The notes beneath the pieces were generated by a model. It was not told the origin of the DNA. It made no database searches and worked only from the letters and a program-made list of their open reading frames with translations. A DNA stretch of 64,000 bases from Rhodanobacteraceae bacterium (GTDB lineage Bacteria; Pseudomonadota; Gammaproteobacteria; Xanthomonadales; SZUA-5): positions 1 to 64,000 of the forward strand of contig JADKFD010000020.1 in the NCBI GenBank assembly GCA_016717705.1. Reading direction: 5' to 3'. Position numbers and translations under genes: made by a program. Shown here piece after piece: positions 45,526 through 54,554 of the stretch (the first letter of the stretch is position 1; each line of letters begins with the position of its first letter).

Positions 45526-46560
45526 ATGACCAACGATTGCACTTGCACGCTTTGACCGGGTGCGCGCGCTGCGCTTTGATTCCGCGGGCCTGGCTCTGCT
45601 GGACCAGCGCGCCTGCCGCATGCACAGCGTCTGGCTGCCGATGGCCAACGCCGACGCCGTCATGGATGCCATCCGCGCGCTGATCGTGCGCGGCGCGCCG
45701 GCGATCGGCATTGCTGCCGCCTACGCGCTGGTGTTGGCCGCGCGCGAATCGGCTGACCGTGGCTGCGCGCGCGGCGGCGTTCGCCATGCCGCCGCGCGCT
45801 TGCGCGCGGCCAGGCCGACCGCAGTCAACCTGATGTGGGCGGTCGATCGCATGCTGGCGCGCTGCGGCAACGATCCGGACCCGCGCGGGTCCAGCGCGAG
45901 GCCGAGCTGATCGATGCCGAGGATCTCGCCGCCAACTATCGGATGGCGCTGACCGGCGCGGCCTACATCGACCCCGGCAGCGGCGTGCTGACCCATTGCA
46001 ATACCGGTTCACTGGCCACCGCGGGCCTGGGCACCGCGCTCGGCGTCATCCGCGCCGCCTATGCACAAGAGCAAGTTGACCTGGGTCTATGCCGGCGAAA
46101 CCCGGCCGTGGCTGCAGGGCGCGCGGCTGACCGTGTGGGAGTTGCTGCAGGATGGTATTCCCGCCTGTCTGATCGCCGATGGCGCCGGGGCCTATCTGAT
46201 GTCGCTGGGTCGCGCGCGCTGGGTGATCGTCGGTGCCGACCGCATCTGCGCCAACGGCGACACCGCCAACAAGATCGGCACGCTGTCGCTGGCGGTCGCC
46301 GCGCGCCACTTCGGCGCGCGCACCATGGTCGTCGCGCCGACCTCGACGGTCGATTTCGCCACACCCGACGGCAGCGCCATCCACATCGAGGAACGCGATC
46401 CGCGTGAACTGACCGAATACGCCGGCGTGCGCGTCGCTGCGGCCGGCGTGCAAGCGTGGAACCCGGTCTTCGACGTCACACCCGCCGAACTGATCGACGT
46501 CATCGTCACCGAGCGCGGCGCGGTCGAGCGGCCGAATGCGCAGCGGATGGGCGCTGCTGA
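45526..46560 (+). pseudogene. mtnA: Methylthioribose-1-phosphate isomerase, multiple frameshifts
   Basis: Isomerase that opens the methionine salvage pathway ahead of MtnB. Homology is clear but runs through several frames: MTN then ARFDRVRALRFD, IRALIVRGAPAIGIAAAYAL; from about 45890 REAELIDAEDLAANY and TGAAYIDPGSGVLTHCNTGS; from about 46065 LTWVYAGETRPWLQGARLT, then IVGADRICANGDTANKIGT and IHIEERDPRELTEYAGVRV. Three one-base shifts (near 45535, 45885 and 46065) would restore about 345 residues. ATG 45526 has GCGAGGA upstream. The 3' end is not exactly placed because the last frame runs past 46560 toward the convergent foldase gene. Whether it is truly inactive cannot be told here. Confidence 0.82.
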
Positions 46561-46600
46561 GGCGCGCGCGCGCGTTGGAGGCCTGGTGCGCCGGATCCGA

Positions 46601-47646
46601 TCACAGCGCGCCGATCCCTTCCAGCGAGCGGATGCGGCGTTGTTCCGGTTCGTCGAAATGGCGGCCCAGATAATCGGTCAGCGCGGCCTGGCGCGCGGCG
46701 CTGTCAGCGTTGCGCAGGCGTGCCCGTTCGGCGCGGTAGGCGCGGCACACGCAGGTCCCAGGCCTGGCGTTCGCGATCGAGCAGTTCCATGCGTGCGGCG
46801 GCTTCCTCGCCAAGCGTTCGAGGCGCAAACGATGGCGTTCGGCGGCATCGCTGGCCAAGGTGTCGATGGCGGCGCTGTCGGTCAGATCAGCTTCGGATCG
46901 CAGCTGCGCCACGAAAGGGTTCGCGCACGGATTCGGGCAGATCGACAGCAGTTCGCGCTCGCGCGCGGCGCGCTCGTCGGCGCTCAGCGCGGTGTTTTCG
47001 GCGAGCGCACGGCGCTCCAGCGTGAAGCGCTGATAGGCCTCCTCGTCGGCGAAGAAGGCATCAGCCATGTCGCTGCCCAGTTGCTGGCGGCGCAGATCGA
47101 CCATGGCCGGCAGGCGTTGCTGCAGCGGCATGGCGGCCAGCGTCGCGGCGGCCTGATCGACCGACTGCAGGTAGCGCAGGTAGCGCTCGAAAGCGGCCAT
47201 CGCCTGGCGCTTGCCGTCGGCGCTGGTCAGCGTATCGAGCTGGGCCGACAGCAGGGCGCGGATTTCCTCGATCGAACGCTCGCCGACGCTGCTCAGCGCG
47301 TAATCGAACAGGCGCCGCAAGGAGGGGGTGATGCGCAACTGTCCGTTGGCATCGAGTTCGACGCTGCCGTCGAATTCGCTGCCGGCGAGGGATGCGGGAT
47401 GGCGGGAGCGACCAGGCCTGGGTTCTGCGGGCGATGTCAGGCAATCTGGCGGCGCCAGTGGTGCGGTGCCAGCCGCGGGTGTTTTCGAGGTGGCGTTGTC
47501 GGCGGGCGACCGGGCGTGTCAGCCGCCGTTCCGGGGTCGACGGACGCATTAGCGGCGCAGGCGCGGCCGTGTCGGCGTGGCCGGCCACAGCCGCCACTGC
47601 CACATGCCTGACGGCGGGACCGCGGAAGATACTTTCGGGACGACAT
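46601..47646 (-). pseudogene. lif: Lipase-specific foldase (Lif), frameshifted
   Basis: Membrane-anchored steric chaperone for secreted lipases. Diagnostic sequence ASLAGSEFDGSVELDANGQL is followed by RITPSLRRLFDYALSSVGE, then LRYLQSVDQAAATLAAMP and RLPAMVDLRRQQLGSDMADA with AFFADEEAYQRFTLERRAL, matching the Lif helical scaffold. Local register changes near 46925-46940 and 46755-46800 suggest paired indels. The N terminus is also disrupted: a start MSSRKYLPRSRRQ at 47646 and a hydrophobic VAVAAVAG segment in a neighbouring frame would form the anchor. It lies downstream of the lipase in the same direction, the standard lipase-foldase operon order. Confidence 0.8.
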
Positions 47647-47708
47647 CGGTGCCCTCGCCCGTCACCGGGTCCGACCACCTCCCGCCGCGCCAGGGAGGCT
47701 CAAACAAC

Positions 47709-48639
47709 TCAAAGTCCCGCGTTCTTCAGGCGATTGGCATGCGCGCGATAGACCGAGGCCGGGCTGGACGAGAACAGGCCGCGGAAACCGAGGATCTGGT
47801 TGACTTCGTCGAGGTGGTTCCAGCCGTAGTTGTCGCGCAGCACCACGCCCCAGTGGCTGGAGCACTGACCGACCAGGCCGTCGTTCTGTTCCCAGCCGAA
47901 GAACAGGCTGCCGGCGCCGAGCATCGGGTCGGAGATGTCGAGGATATTGGTCAGCACGCTGGTGCCGCCCATCGAGTAGTAGCGCACATTGTTGACCACC
48001 GCCGCACCCTGGCCGCACGCCGTGGTCGGCTTGCCCTGCGGATGGCGGGCGTTGAAGGTCGCGGCGCCTGCCGAATTCAGCGAAGCCAGCGCACCCAGCG
48101 CGTCCTGCGGGTCGCCATCACCGGACAGGAGTTCGATGAACAGGCTCAGCGCATTGACGAAGCCCGCCAGCGTCGCTTCCAGGATCGATCCCGGCGGCGC
48201 CGCTGCGCGCAGTCCGTCGGCGACCTTGCTGCCGGTATGCGGTGCGCCGATGCTGGTCATCGAGGCCACCAGAGCCGGTCGCACCGAGGCGACGTAACGC
48301 ACCGTCGGGCCGCCATGGCTGTGGCCGATCAGGTTGAATTTGGCATGGCCGTAGGTCGCGCGCAACTGGTCGAGATAGCGGATCAACTGTTCGCCGCGAA
48401 CTCTCGGTGAAGTTGCTCGACGACACATTGGCGATGTAGACCTTGGCCCCACCGGAGCGCAGTTCGCTCGGCAGGCCATAAAAATAATCGTAAATCCCCA
48501 GCAGGCTGTCGAAACCGAGCAAGCCATGCACAGAACGATCGGATGACTGGTCTTGGTGTAGGTCAACTGCGCAAACGCCGGCAGCGCCAGGCCCCAGCGT
48601 CACCAACACCAACAACGCGCGGAACCAATTGCGAACCAT
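47709..48639 (-). pseudogene. Secreted triacylglycerol lipase (family I, foldase-dependent), frameshifted
   Basis: Extracellular lipase related to Pseudomonas/Burkholderia LipA. Signal region MVRNWFRALLVLVTLG, then (next frame) AFAQLTYTKTSHPIVL, then HGLLGFDSLLGIYDYFYGLP and from about 48410 RGEQLIRYLDQLRATYGHAK onward without fault. The nucleophile is in NLIGHSHGGPTVRY, the acid in EQNDGLVGQCS and the histidine in YGWNHLDEVNQ; cysteines in TTACGQG and GQCSSH form the typical disulfide. Three one-base shifts before 48405 interrupt it. It should be folded by the adjacent Lif and exported through the type II pathway; a GspE-like ATPase lies 3 kb away. ATG 48639 has a purine-rich site (GGGGGGAGAG). 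Confidence 0.85.
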
Positions 48640-48707
48640 GAGCTCTCCCCCCACAGATTTTGGATGCACGCGAAGCGCAGACCTGCTCCCCAGCAGGCAA
48701 GGTGAAG

Positions 48708-48735
48708 ACTATACGGTAGCGTATGGAGTAAGCAA
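48708..48735 (-). promoter_or_regulatory. Candidate promoter of the lipase-foldase operon
   Basis: On the minus strand TTGCTT (48735-48730) and TATAGT (48713-48708) with 16 bases between them; transcription would begin near 48700, about 60 bases before the lipase ATG. A small inverted repeat ATACG-CTAC-CGTAT overlaps the -10. This stretch is markedly more AT-rich than its surroundings. Confidence 0.5.
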
Positions 48736-48838
48736 TGGGTCAACTATGATTAATGTTGGTCAGTTTGTGACGCGCTGGGGAAGTCGAGCTCAGCGTTTGC
48801 AGCAGCCCCGCGGCAGCAAAGCTTGAGCCCGGCTTCCC

Positions 48839-50341
48839 CTACTGGACTTGAAAGTAGCGCAGTCCCAGCTCCGCCGAATAGAGCAAGTCGGGTGGCAGGC
48901 AGGTGATCGCCAGCAGTCCCAGCAGATAGTGCGAGACCAGGATCGGCAGCCAGGCGCGGTGGCGCTGAAACAGCCCCAGCCACCACCACGCGGCGAGCAA
49001 CGACAGCAACATCAGCGCGAAATTCGGTGCATGCGCCAGCGCAAACAAGGCCGCAGCGAGCGCTCGCGCCTGCCGCGGCAGCAGCATCTGCGCGCGTGGC
49101 CACAGGAAGCCGAGCAGCACCAGTTGTTGCAGCGCGACGAAGGGTACGTAGAGCGCGACACGCTGCGCGCCGGGCGGCAGCCAGTGCGACTGCGTCAGCG
49201 CGACCGCCGCCAGCGCCAGCGCGGCCAACCCGCTGACGCGCAGGGTGCTGGTCCAGCTGCTGGCTGCGCCGAGGAAGTGGCTGCCGTCGACGCGCAGGCC
49301 GCTGATCTGGAAAGCCAGTGCGGCCGCCAGCCAGGCCATCGTCGCCGGCGGTGGCTGTTCGGCAAGGCCAAGGCCAAGCGACATGGCCAGCAACGGGGCA
49401 TAGCCGACGATCAGATCGACGCGCGCCGAGGCCGGCGTCAGATCGCGCGTGCGCCAGCGGATCAGCAGTGCCAACAGGGCGTACAGCGCGACGCCGATCC
49501 AATCCGGCGACCAGTCGATCGGCGTGCCGGCAGGCCCGCTCAGCGCCAGCTTCGGTGCGCCGCGCCAGGCTGGCCAGAACAGTGCCTCGGCATCGATCGC
49601 GCGGACCTGGTCGCGCAGCACCAGCGCGCGCTCGGGCGTATCGCCGTAAACATCAAGCAGCACGCCCAGCGGCGCGTCCGCGGCTGCGCCAAGCGGCGCC
49701 CCCTGGCGCAAGCGCGCTCGCGCGGTGCTCGCGTCGATCCATTGCACCGCCGGGCTTGCATCTGCCGGCCGGGCACTTTGGAAGCGCAGGTAGTCGAGTC
49801 CGAAACGCAGCCCGGCGGGGCCGGCCAGGTACAGCCTGAACTCGGCGACGCGAGCGCTCGCGCCACCCCAGCGTTGCGGTTCGCCGCCGCGATTGGGTGT
49901 CCACGCCGTGGCGGCAAGATCGAGATCCAGTTCATTCCAGCCGGGGTGGAGTTCGATCTGTCGCGCCAGTTGTTCGAGCCGGCCGGATTCATCGAATATC
50001 AGCGCCAGCGCCGCGGGCGCGTCGACTTCGATCCTTGCCCGCAGGCGGCTGAATCGTCCCGCGTCCAGCTGCAATCCGCGCAGGTTGAGACGCAGATTGG
50101 CGTGGCCTTCGGTCAGCTCGCCGCGGAGCACGCCTTGCTCGACGCGGATGCCGCCCACCGCTTCGGCACCGCCGGAAATCAAGTCGCGCGCCTGATCGAA
50201 TTCGAAGGCGATGCGGCTGTCGCCGCGTTGCACGCGCCCAAGATCGATCTTGCCCTGCGCCAGCAGATAGTGATCGAGCGCCAGGTGCGCAATCAGCCAG
50301 GCGATCAGCGCTGCCAGCAGCGCGACCGGAATCGCACGCAT
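48839..50341 (-). CDS. Polytopic membrane protein, CPBP-like C terminus
   Basis: A 500-residue inner-membrane protein. An N-terminal anchor (about residues 5-25) is followed by a large periplasmic beta-rich part (about 30-275, WNELDLDLAATAW, FRLYLAGPAGLRFGLDYLRF) and then about eight transmembrane helices. The end of the chain (ALAAALFALAHAPNFALMLL) resembles the second motif of CPBP/Abi intramembrane proteases (FxxxH), but the EExxxR motif is not evident, so activity is doubtful. The ATG at 50341 overlaps the phhB stop (ATGA). Unknown function; I would not call it a protease without a profile search. Confidence 0.75.
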   Translation of the reverse strand: MRAIPVALLAALIAWLIAHLALDHYLLAQGKIDLGRVQRGDSRIAFEFDQARDLISGGAEAVGGIRVEQGVLRGELTEGHANLRLNLRGLQLDAGRFSRLRARIEVDAPAALALIFDESGRLEQLARQIELHPGWNELDLDLAATAWTPNRGGEPQRWGGASARVAEFRLYLAGPAGLRFGLDYLRFQSARPADASPAVQWIDASTARARLRQGAPLGAAADAPLGVLLDVYGDTPERALVLRDQVRAIDAEALFWPAWRGAPKLALSGPAGTPIDWSPDWIGVALYALLALLIRWRTRDLTPASARVDLIVGYAPLLAMSLGLGLAEQPPPATMAWLAAALAFQISGLRVDGSHFLGAASSWTSTLRVSGLAALALAAVALTQSHWLPPGAQRVALYVPFVALQQLVLLGFLWPRAQMLLPRQARALAAALFALAHAPNFALMLLSLLAAWWWLGLFQRHRAWLPILVSHYLLGLLAITCLPPDLLYSAELGLRYFQVQ

Positions 50342-50688
50342 CAGGGGGCCGCTTGCCCGGCGTAGAGCGCGTCGGCGCGCGCGGCGCAGATGAAGTCGTT
50401 CAACGACAGGCCGCCGACATCATGGGTGTTGTAGCGCACGCCGCAACGGCCATAGCCGACTTCGAGGTCTGGATGATGATCCTCCGCCTCGGCCATCGCG
50501 CACAGCGCATTGACGAAGCCCACGGCGCCGACGAAGTCCTTGAAACGATACAGGCGGGACAGCGACTGGCCATCGGCCGCCAGCGTCCATTGCGGCAGCT
50601 GTGCCAGCAGGCGCTGCGCCTCGGACAGCGGCAGCCGGTGATGGTCGCCGCGACGCGGCACGCAATGTTGTTCGGCCAGATTGCTCAT
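50341..50688 (-). CDS. phhB: 4a-hydroxytetrahydrobiopterin dehydratase
   Basis: Pterin-4a-carbinolamine dehydratase that recycles the pterin cofactor of aromatic amino-acid hydroxylases. A 115-residue single domain with RLYRFKDFVGAVGFVNAL, the active-site EAEDHHPDLEVGYGRCGV and LSLNDFICAARAD. ATG at 50688. No phenylalanine hydroxylase gene is adjacent. The gene is divergent from nfuA with about 100 bp between them and translationally coupled with the downstream membrane-protein gene. Confidence 0.93.
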   Translation of the reverse strand: MSNLAEQHCVPRRGDHHRLPLSEAQRLLAQLPQWTLAADGQSLSRLYRFKDFVGAVGFVNALCAMAEAEDHHPDLEVGYGRCGVRYNTHDVGGLSLNDFICAARADALYAGQAAP

Positions 50689-50789
50689 CAGTGCTCTCTC
50701 GAAACCTGTTCAAAGGGTCGTGGCATGGGTTCAGGGTGCCGGACCGGGTGCGATGGCATCATACCCACACCATTGCCACGACCTTCCTC

Positions 50790-51376
50790 ATGATCGATAT
50801 CGACGACAGCGCCCGCGACTACTTCAGCAAGCTGATTGCCCAGCAGGGCGTGGCTGGCCTGGGCATCCGCCTGTTGGCGGTCAAGCCGGGCACACCGGCT
50901 GGCGATTGCCGGCTGGAATTCTGCGAAACGGCGGAGGCGCGCGATGACGATTTCGTCGTCGATTGCGGAGATTTTTCGATCTATATCGACGCGCCAGCGC
51001 GCCGTACCTGGACAGCGTCCACATCAGTTACGAACAACAGCGCAGCGGCGGGCAGCTGACCATACGCGCGCCCAAGCTCAAAGGTTTGGTGCCGGGCGCC
51101 GGTTCCAGCCTGGTCGAGCGCGTGCGTTACGTCATCGACAGCGAGATCAATCCGGGTGTGGCCAGCCACGGCGGACGCGTCAGCCTGGTCGAAATCAGCG
51201 CCGATGGCGAGGTGGTCCTCGAGTTCGGTGGTGGCTGCCACGGCTGCAAGCAGGTCGACGTGACCCTCAAGGACGGCGTCGAGAAGACCTTGCGCGAGCG
51301 CATTCCGGAAATCCGGGCGGTGCGCGACCGTACCGATCATTCCAGCGGCAGTGCGCCGTACTACAAGCGCGCCTGA
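50790..51376 (+). pseudogene. nfuA: Fe-S biogenesis protein NfuA, one frameshift
   Basis: Carrier that delivers [4Fe-4S] clusters to target enzymes. The N-terminal degenerate A-type domain starts MIDIDDSARDYFSKLIAQQG at ATG 50790; the C-terminal Nfu domain contains the cluster-binding CxxC in FGGGCHGCKQVDVTL. After DFSIYIDAP near 50990 a single missing base shifts the frame; SAPYLDSVHISYEQQ and the rest follow in the next frame to 51376, for about 196 residues in total. As NfuA is widely conserved and the break is a lone deletion, a sequencing error is likely. Divergent from phhB. Confidence 0.9.
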
Positions 51377-51473
51377 GCCGGCGTTTCGATTGGTTTCGAT
51401 GGATTGACGCGCGGCAAGGCCCCCATGGCGCGGTCGCCTTAGGCTTGGGCGGGTCCTGGGTAGCGGAGTGACG

Positions 51474-53228
51474 ATGGCCATCACCGGCGTGGCGGAGTAT
51501 CTGGCGGCGGCGCAGGCAGAGCGCGCCAACGGCGGCGCGGAAGCGATCAAGGGCAATGGCAATGACCCGCGTGTCGTCCTGCTGAGCAGCCTCGACGAGG
51601 TGCGGCGCTGGTTGCAGGTCGACCACTCGACGCCACTCGATCGACTGGTCGGCTTCAAGGTCCTGCGCCTGGACGAGGTCGCCACCTTGCGTCACGATGA
51701 TTCCGAACTCGGGGTGGTCGCCGAGCGCGCCGCACACCTGGGCCTGCCGCTCTACGAATGCGATGTGCTGGAAACCGATCCTGCGGTGCGCGAACTGCTG
51801 CCGGCGCCGGTGTCGCGACGCCTGGGCGTGTTGCCGCTGGCGACCAACGACAAGTTGCTGGCCGTGTTGATGAGCGATGCCGAGGCCTGCGGCGCGGTCG
51901 AGTTCATGCTGCCCAGGCGGGTTATTCCGATTCTGGCGCGGCCCAATCTGGTGCGCCAGGGTCTGTCCAACCAGTTCGATCGGACCGAGGACGAGGCGAT
52001 GATTCGCCGCCTCGGACTGGACCCGCGGCATGGGTCGGCCGCCGACATGCAGGATCACGATATCGAGCGGCTGTCGGCCGAACAACCGGTGGTCAAGGTG
52101 GTTGCCGAGTTCATCGACGACGCCATCCGTCGGCGCGCTTCGGACATCCATGTCCGGCCGGGTGCCGAAACCTTCGAATTGCTGTACCGCATCGACGGTG
52201 ACCTGATTTCGATCCGCCGCTTCCTGCGCCCGCTGCTGCCGGCGGTGGTCAGTCGCATCAAGGTGCTGGGTGCCATGAATCTGGCCGAGCACCGGGTGCC
52301 GCAGGACGGCCGCGCCAGCGCCACCAGCGGCGCCATGGAAGTCGACCTGCGCATTTCGGTGATCCCGACCATCCACGGTGAGGCGGTGGTCATCCGTATC
52401 CTGAATGCGGCATTCGGGTTGCGCAGCGTCGCCGAAATCGGCTTTGGACCGCGCGACGAACAACTGTTCCGCGATGTCATCAACCGCGGCCAGGGCATGC
52501 TGCTGGTCACCGGCCCGACTGGATCCGGCAAGTCGACCACGCTGTATGCCGCGGTGCTCGAATGCCGCAAGCAGAACGTCAACATCATCACCGTCGAGGA
52601 CCCGGTCGAGGCCAAGATCGACGACGTGTTGCAGGTGCAGATCAATCGGGCGGCGGGACTGACCTTCGGACGCACCCTGCGCAACATCCTGCGCCACGAT
52701 CCGGACGTAGTCATGGTCGGCGAGATCCGCGACCACGAGACCGCCGAAATCGCCGTCGAAAGCGCGCTGACCGGGCATCTGGTGTTCTCCACCCTGCACA
52801 CCAACAATGCGGCAACCACGATTACCCGCCTGCTCGACCTCGGTGTGCTGCCGTTCCTGCTGAAATCAACGCTGCTGGCCGTGCTGGCGCAGCGCCTGGG
52901 GCGGCGCAACTGCAAACACTGTCGCGTGCCCGAGCCCGTGGATCCGCATGTGCGCGAAGTGCTCGGCGTGAGTCGGGAGGAAATCTTCTACGTCGGTCAG
53001 GGATGTCCCAAGTGCGACGGTCGCGGCGTCAAGGGCCGCATCGGGATCTACGAGTTGCTCGAAATCACACCCGAGATGAGCAAGCTGATCGTGCCGGGCG
53101 CCGACGCCAACGCGATCCACGACCTCGCCGAACGCGAGGGCATGATCTCGATCACCAAGAATGCCGTCGCCCTGGCCCGCACCGGCACCATCTCGCTGCA
53201 AGAGGCTTTTCAGGTGCGGGTGGATTGA
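51474..53228 (+). CDS. GspE/PilB-family secretion or pilus assembly ATPase
   Basis: Hexameric ATPase of the type II secretion / type IV pilus class. The 584-residue protein has an N-terminal MshEN-like domain (about 60-160), then the motor with RASDIHVRP, Walker A GPTGSGKSTTLYA, VEDPVEAKIDDVLQVQIN, the Asp box MVGEIRDHETAEIA, the His box HLVFSTLHTNN, and a CKHC...CPKC zinc site near the C terminus. GTG at 51468 is an alternative start. No other secretion or pilus gene is present, so it is an orphan; it may serve the type II system that exports the lipase 3 kb away, but this is only positional. Confidence 0.92.
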   Translation: MAITGVAEYLAAAQAERANGGAEAIKGNGNDPRVVLLSSLDEVRRWLQVDHSTPLDRLVGFKVLRLDEVATLRHDDSELGVVAERAAHLGLPLYECDVLETDPAVRELLPAPVSRRLGVLPLATNDKLLAVLMSDAEACGAVEFMLPRRVIPILARPNLVRQGLSNQFDRTEDEAMIRRLGLDPRHGSAADMQDHDIERLSAEQPVVKVVAEFIDDAIRRRASDIHVRPGAETFELLYRIDGDLISIRRFLRPLLPAVVSRIKVLGAMNLAEHRVPQDGRASATSGAMEVDLRISVIPTIHGEAVVIRILNAAFGLRSVAEIGFGPRDEQLFRDVINRGQGMLLVTGPTGSGKSTTLYAAVLECRKQNVNIITVEDPVEAKIDDVLQVQINRAAGLTFGRTLRNILRHDPDVVMVGEIRDHETAEIAVESALTGHLVFSTLHTNNAATTITRLLDLGVLPFLLKSTLLAVLAQRLGRRNCKHCRVPEPVDPHVREVLGVSREEIFYVGQGCPKCDGRGVKGRIGIYELLEITPEMSKLIVPGADANAIHDLAEREGMISITKNAVALARTGTISLQEAFQVRVD

Positions 53229-53260
53229 ATCGTTCGCGCCGATCCGGCGCGAACGCTGGT

Positions 53261-53726
53261 TCAGCGGGCGCGGTAGACCATGCCATCCTGGATCTCGACG
53301 CGCTGACCCGTGCGCAGCCCATTGCTGCTGCTCTGGTCGAAGCGCTGGATGCGGCCGCTGTCCATGCGCACTTCGATGCGGTAGTAGGTGCGGCGACGAT
53401 CGTCCTTGGTCGCATTGTTGGCGATCGCGCCGCCAGCCACGGCGCCAGCGACAGTCGCGACTTCTTGCCATCGCCACCACCGATCTGGTTGCCGAGCACG
53501 CCGCCGATCAGGGCGCCGACCACGATGGTGCCAGTACGGCGTCCGTTGTGGTTCACCCGCGAGATGTTGCGGACGGTGCCGCAGTAGCCGCAGATCTCCT
53601 GCTGATTGTCGTAACGGTCGTCGTGGCGATCGTTGTCGTGCTGGGCGCGGGCGCGAGCGCCATAACCCAGGCCGGCAAGCGAGCCAGAATGGCAATCAGG
53701 GTCAAGCCAGCAGTGCGGATATTCAT
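53261..53726 (-). pseudogene. Glycine-zipper 2TM-domain envelope protein, frameshifted
   Basis: Small outer-membrane-type protein of the 17 kDa surface-antigen family. Pieces in order: MNIRTAGLTLIAILA from ATG 53726; a Gly/Arg/Asp-rich DRHDDRYDNQQEICGYCG; the first glycine zipper TIVVGALIGGVLGNQIGGG; then, in another frame from about 53462, VAGAVAGGAIANNATKDDRR and the C-terminal beta part RIEVRMDSGRIQRFDQ with EIQDGMVYRAR. Two one-base shifts (near 53682 and 53463) restore about 155 residues. Function is structural or unknown. Confidence 0.75.
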
Positions 53727-53887
53727 GGACCTGCCCTCAACGTTCGTGCGTCGAGAGTGCGCGGCCAGTGCTGCCGCGCGTGCGCCAGCGCACCCAGGCC
53801 GTCAGCGGCGGGCTTTCGCGCCGTTCAGGTTCGGGCGAGTGAAGATCAACGGGTCTGTGCGCAAACCGTACACAGCCTTTCTACCGT

Positions 53888-54394
53888 TCAATGGTAGTAG
53901 TACGGCCCGGGCCACCACGGGTAAACGCCAAAGAACGGGAACGGATCGGAATAGATCTCGATGCGTTCGATGTCCAGCCGCTGCGGCCACAGGAACAAGG
54001 TTTCCACCCGCACTTGCGGCATCCGGTAGGTGTATTCGCCGATCTTCCGCTCGACCTGCGTCTCGATAGCGCCGGTGACCGTGACCTCGCGACCGCTGAT
54101 GAACACGGCCGGGTCGAAGAAGCCTGCCTTGCAGGCGCGGAAACGGCCGATGTCGGCGTCGAGAAATTGCGGCCTGGCGCTCGAATCGAGCGGCATGCCG
54201 AGGATTTCCAGGCAGGTCTGGTCGGCCGCGGGCAGCACTTCGATCAGCCGCCCGCCCCAGCGCACGCGCTCGGCAGCGGCGCCGGGCTGGTCAGGCGCCA
54301 GGGTCGAGAATTCGCCGCGCAGCGGCTCGGGAATGGTGACGCAGCCCGTCAGCAGGCAGGCGCCGATGGCGAGCGTGAGAATGGAACGGGACAT
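53888..54394 (-). CDS. slp: Slp-family outer membrane lipoprotein
   Basis: A 168-residue lipoprotein related to the starvation-inducible Slp of Escherichia coli. The lipobox is LLTGC (MSRSILTLAIGACLLTGC), so the mature protein begins at Cys18 and is acylated. The body has VRWGGRLIEVLPAADQTCLE, GREVTVTGAIE and YTYRMPQVRVETLFLWP, all typical; the C terminus is aromatic (FFGVYPWWPGPYYYH). ATG 54394 is 29 bases before the TTGGTCCATTA region on the complementary strand. Outer membrane; stress-related by homology only. Confidence 0.9.
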   Translation of the reverse strand: MSRSILTLAIGACLLTGCVTIPEPLRGEFSTLAPDQPGAAAERVRWGGRLIEVLPAADQTCLEILGMPLDSSARPQFLDADIGRFRACKAGFFDPAVFISGREVTVTGAIETQVERKIGEYTYRMPQVRVETLFLWPQRLDIERIEIYSDPFPFFGVYPWWPGPYYYH

Positions 54395-54554
54395 GGGCGC
54401 GCTCCGGCAATTAATGGACCAACGTTAGCACAGGCTTACCACAGTTGCCGATCCATCAGCGGTGCCGTTCAGATTCCGGATATGCCGCAGTGGCGAAGGA
54501 TCGACCAGGCCGCGGGACGCCGTGGTCCCTGGCCAGGCGGGAACCGTGCCGGGT

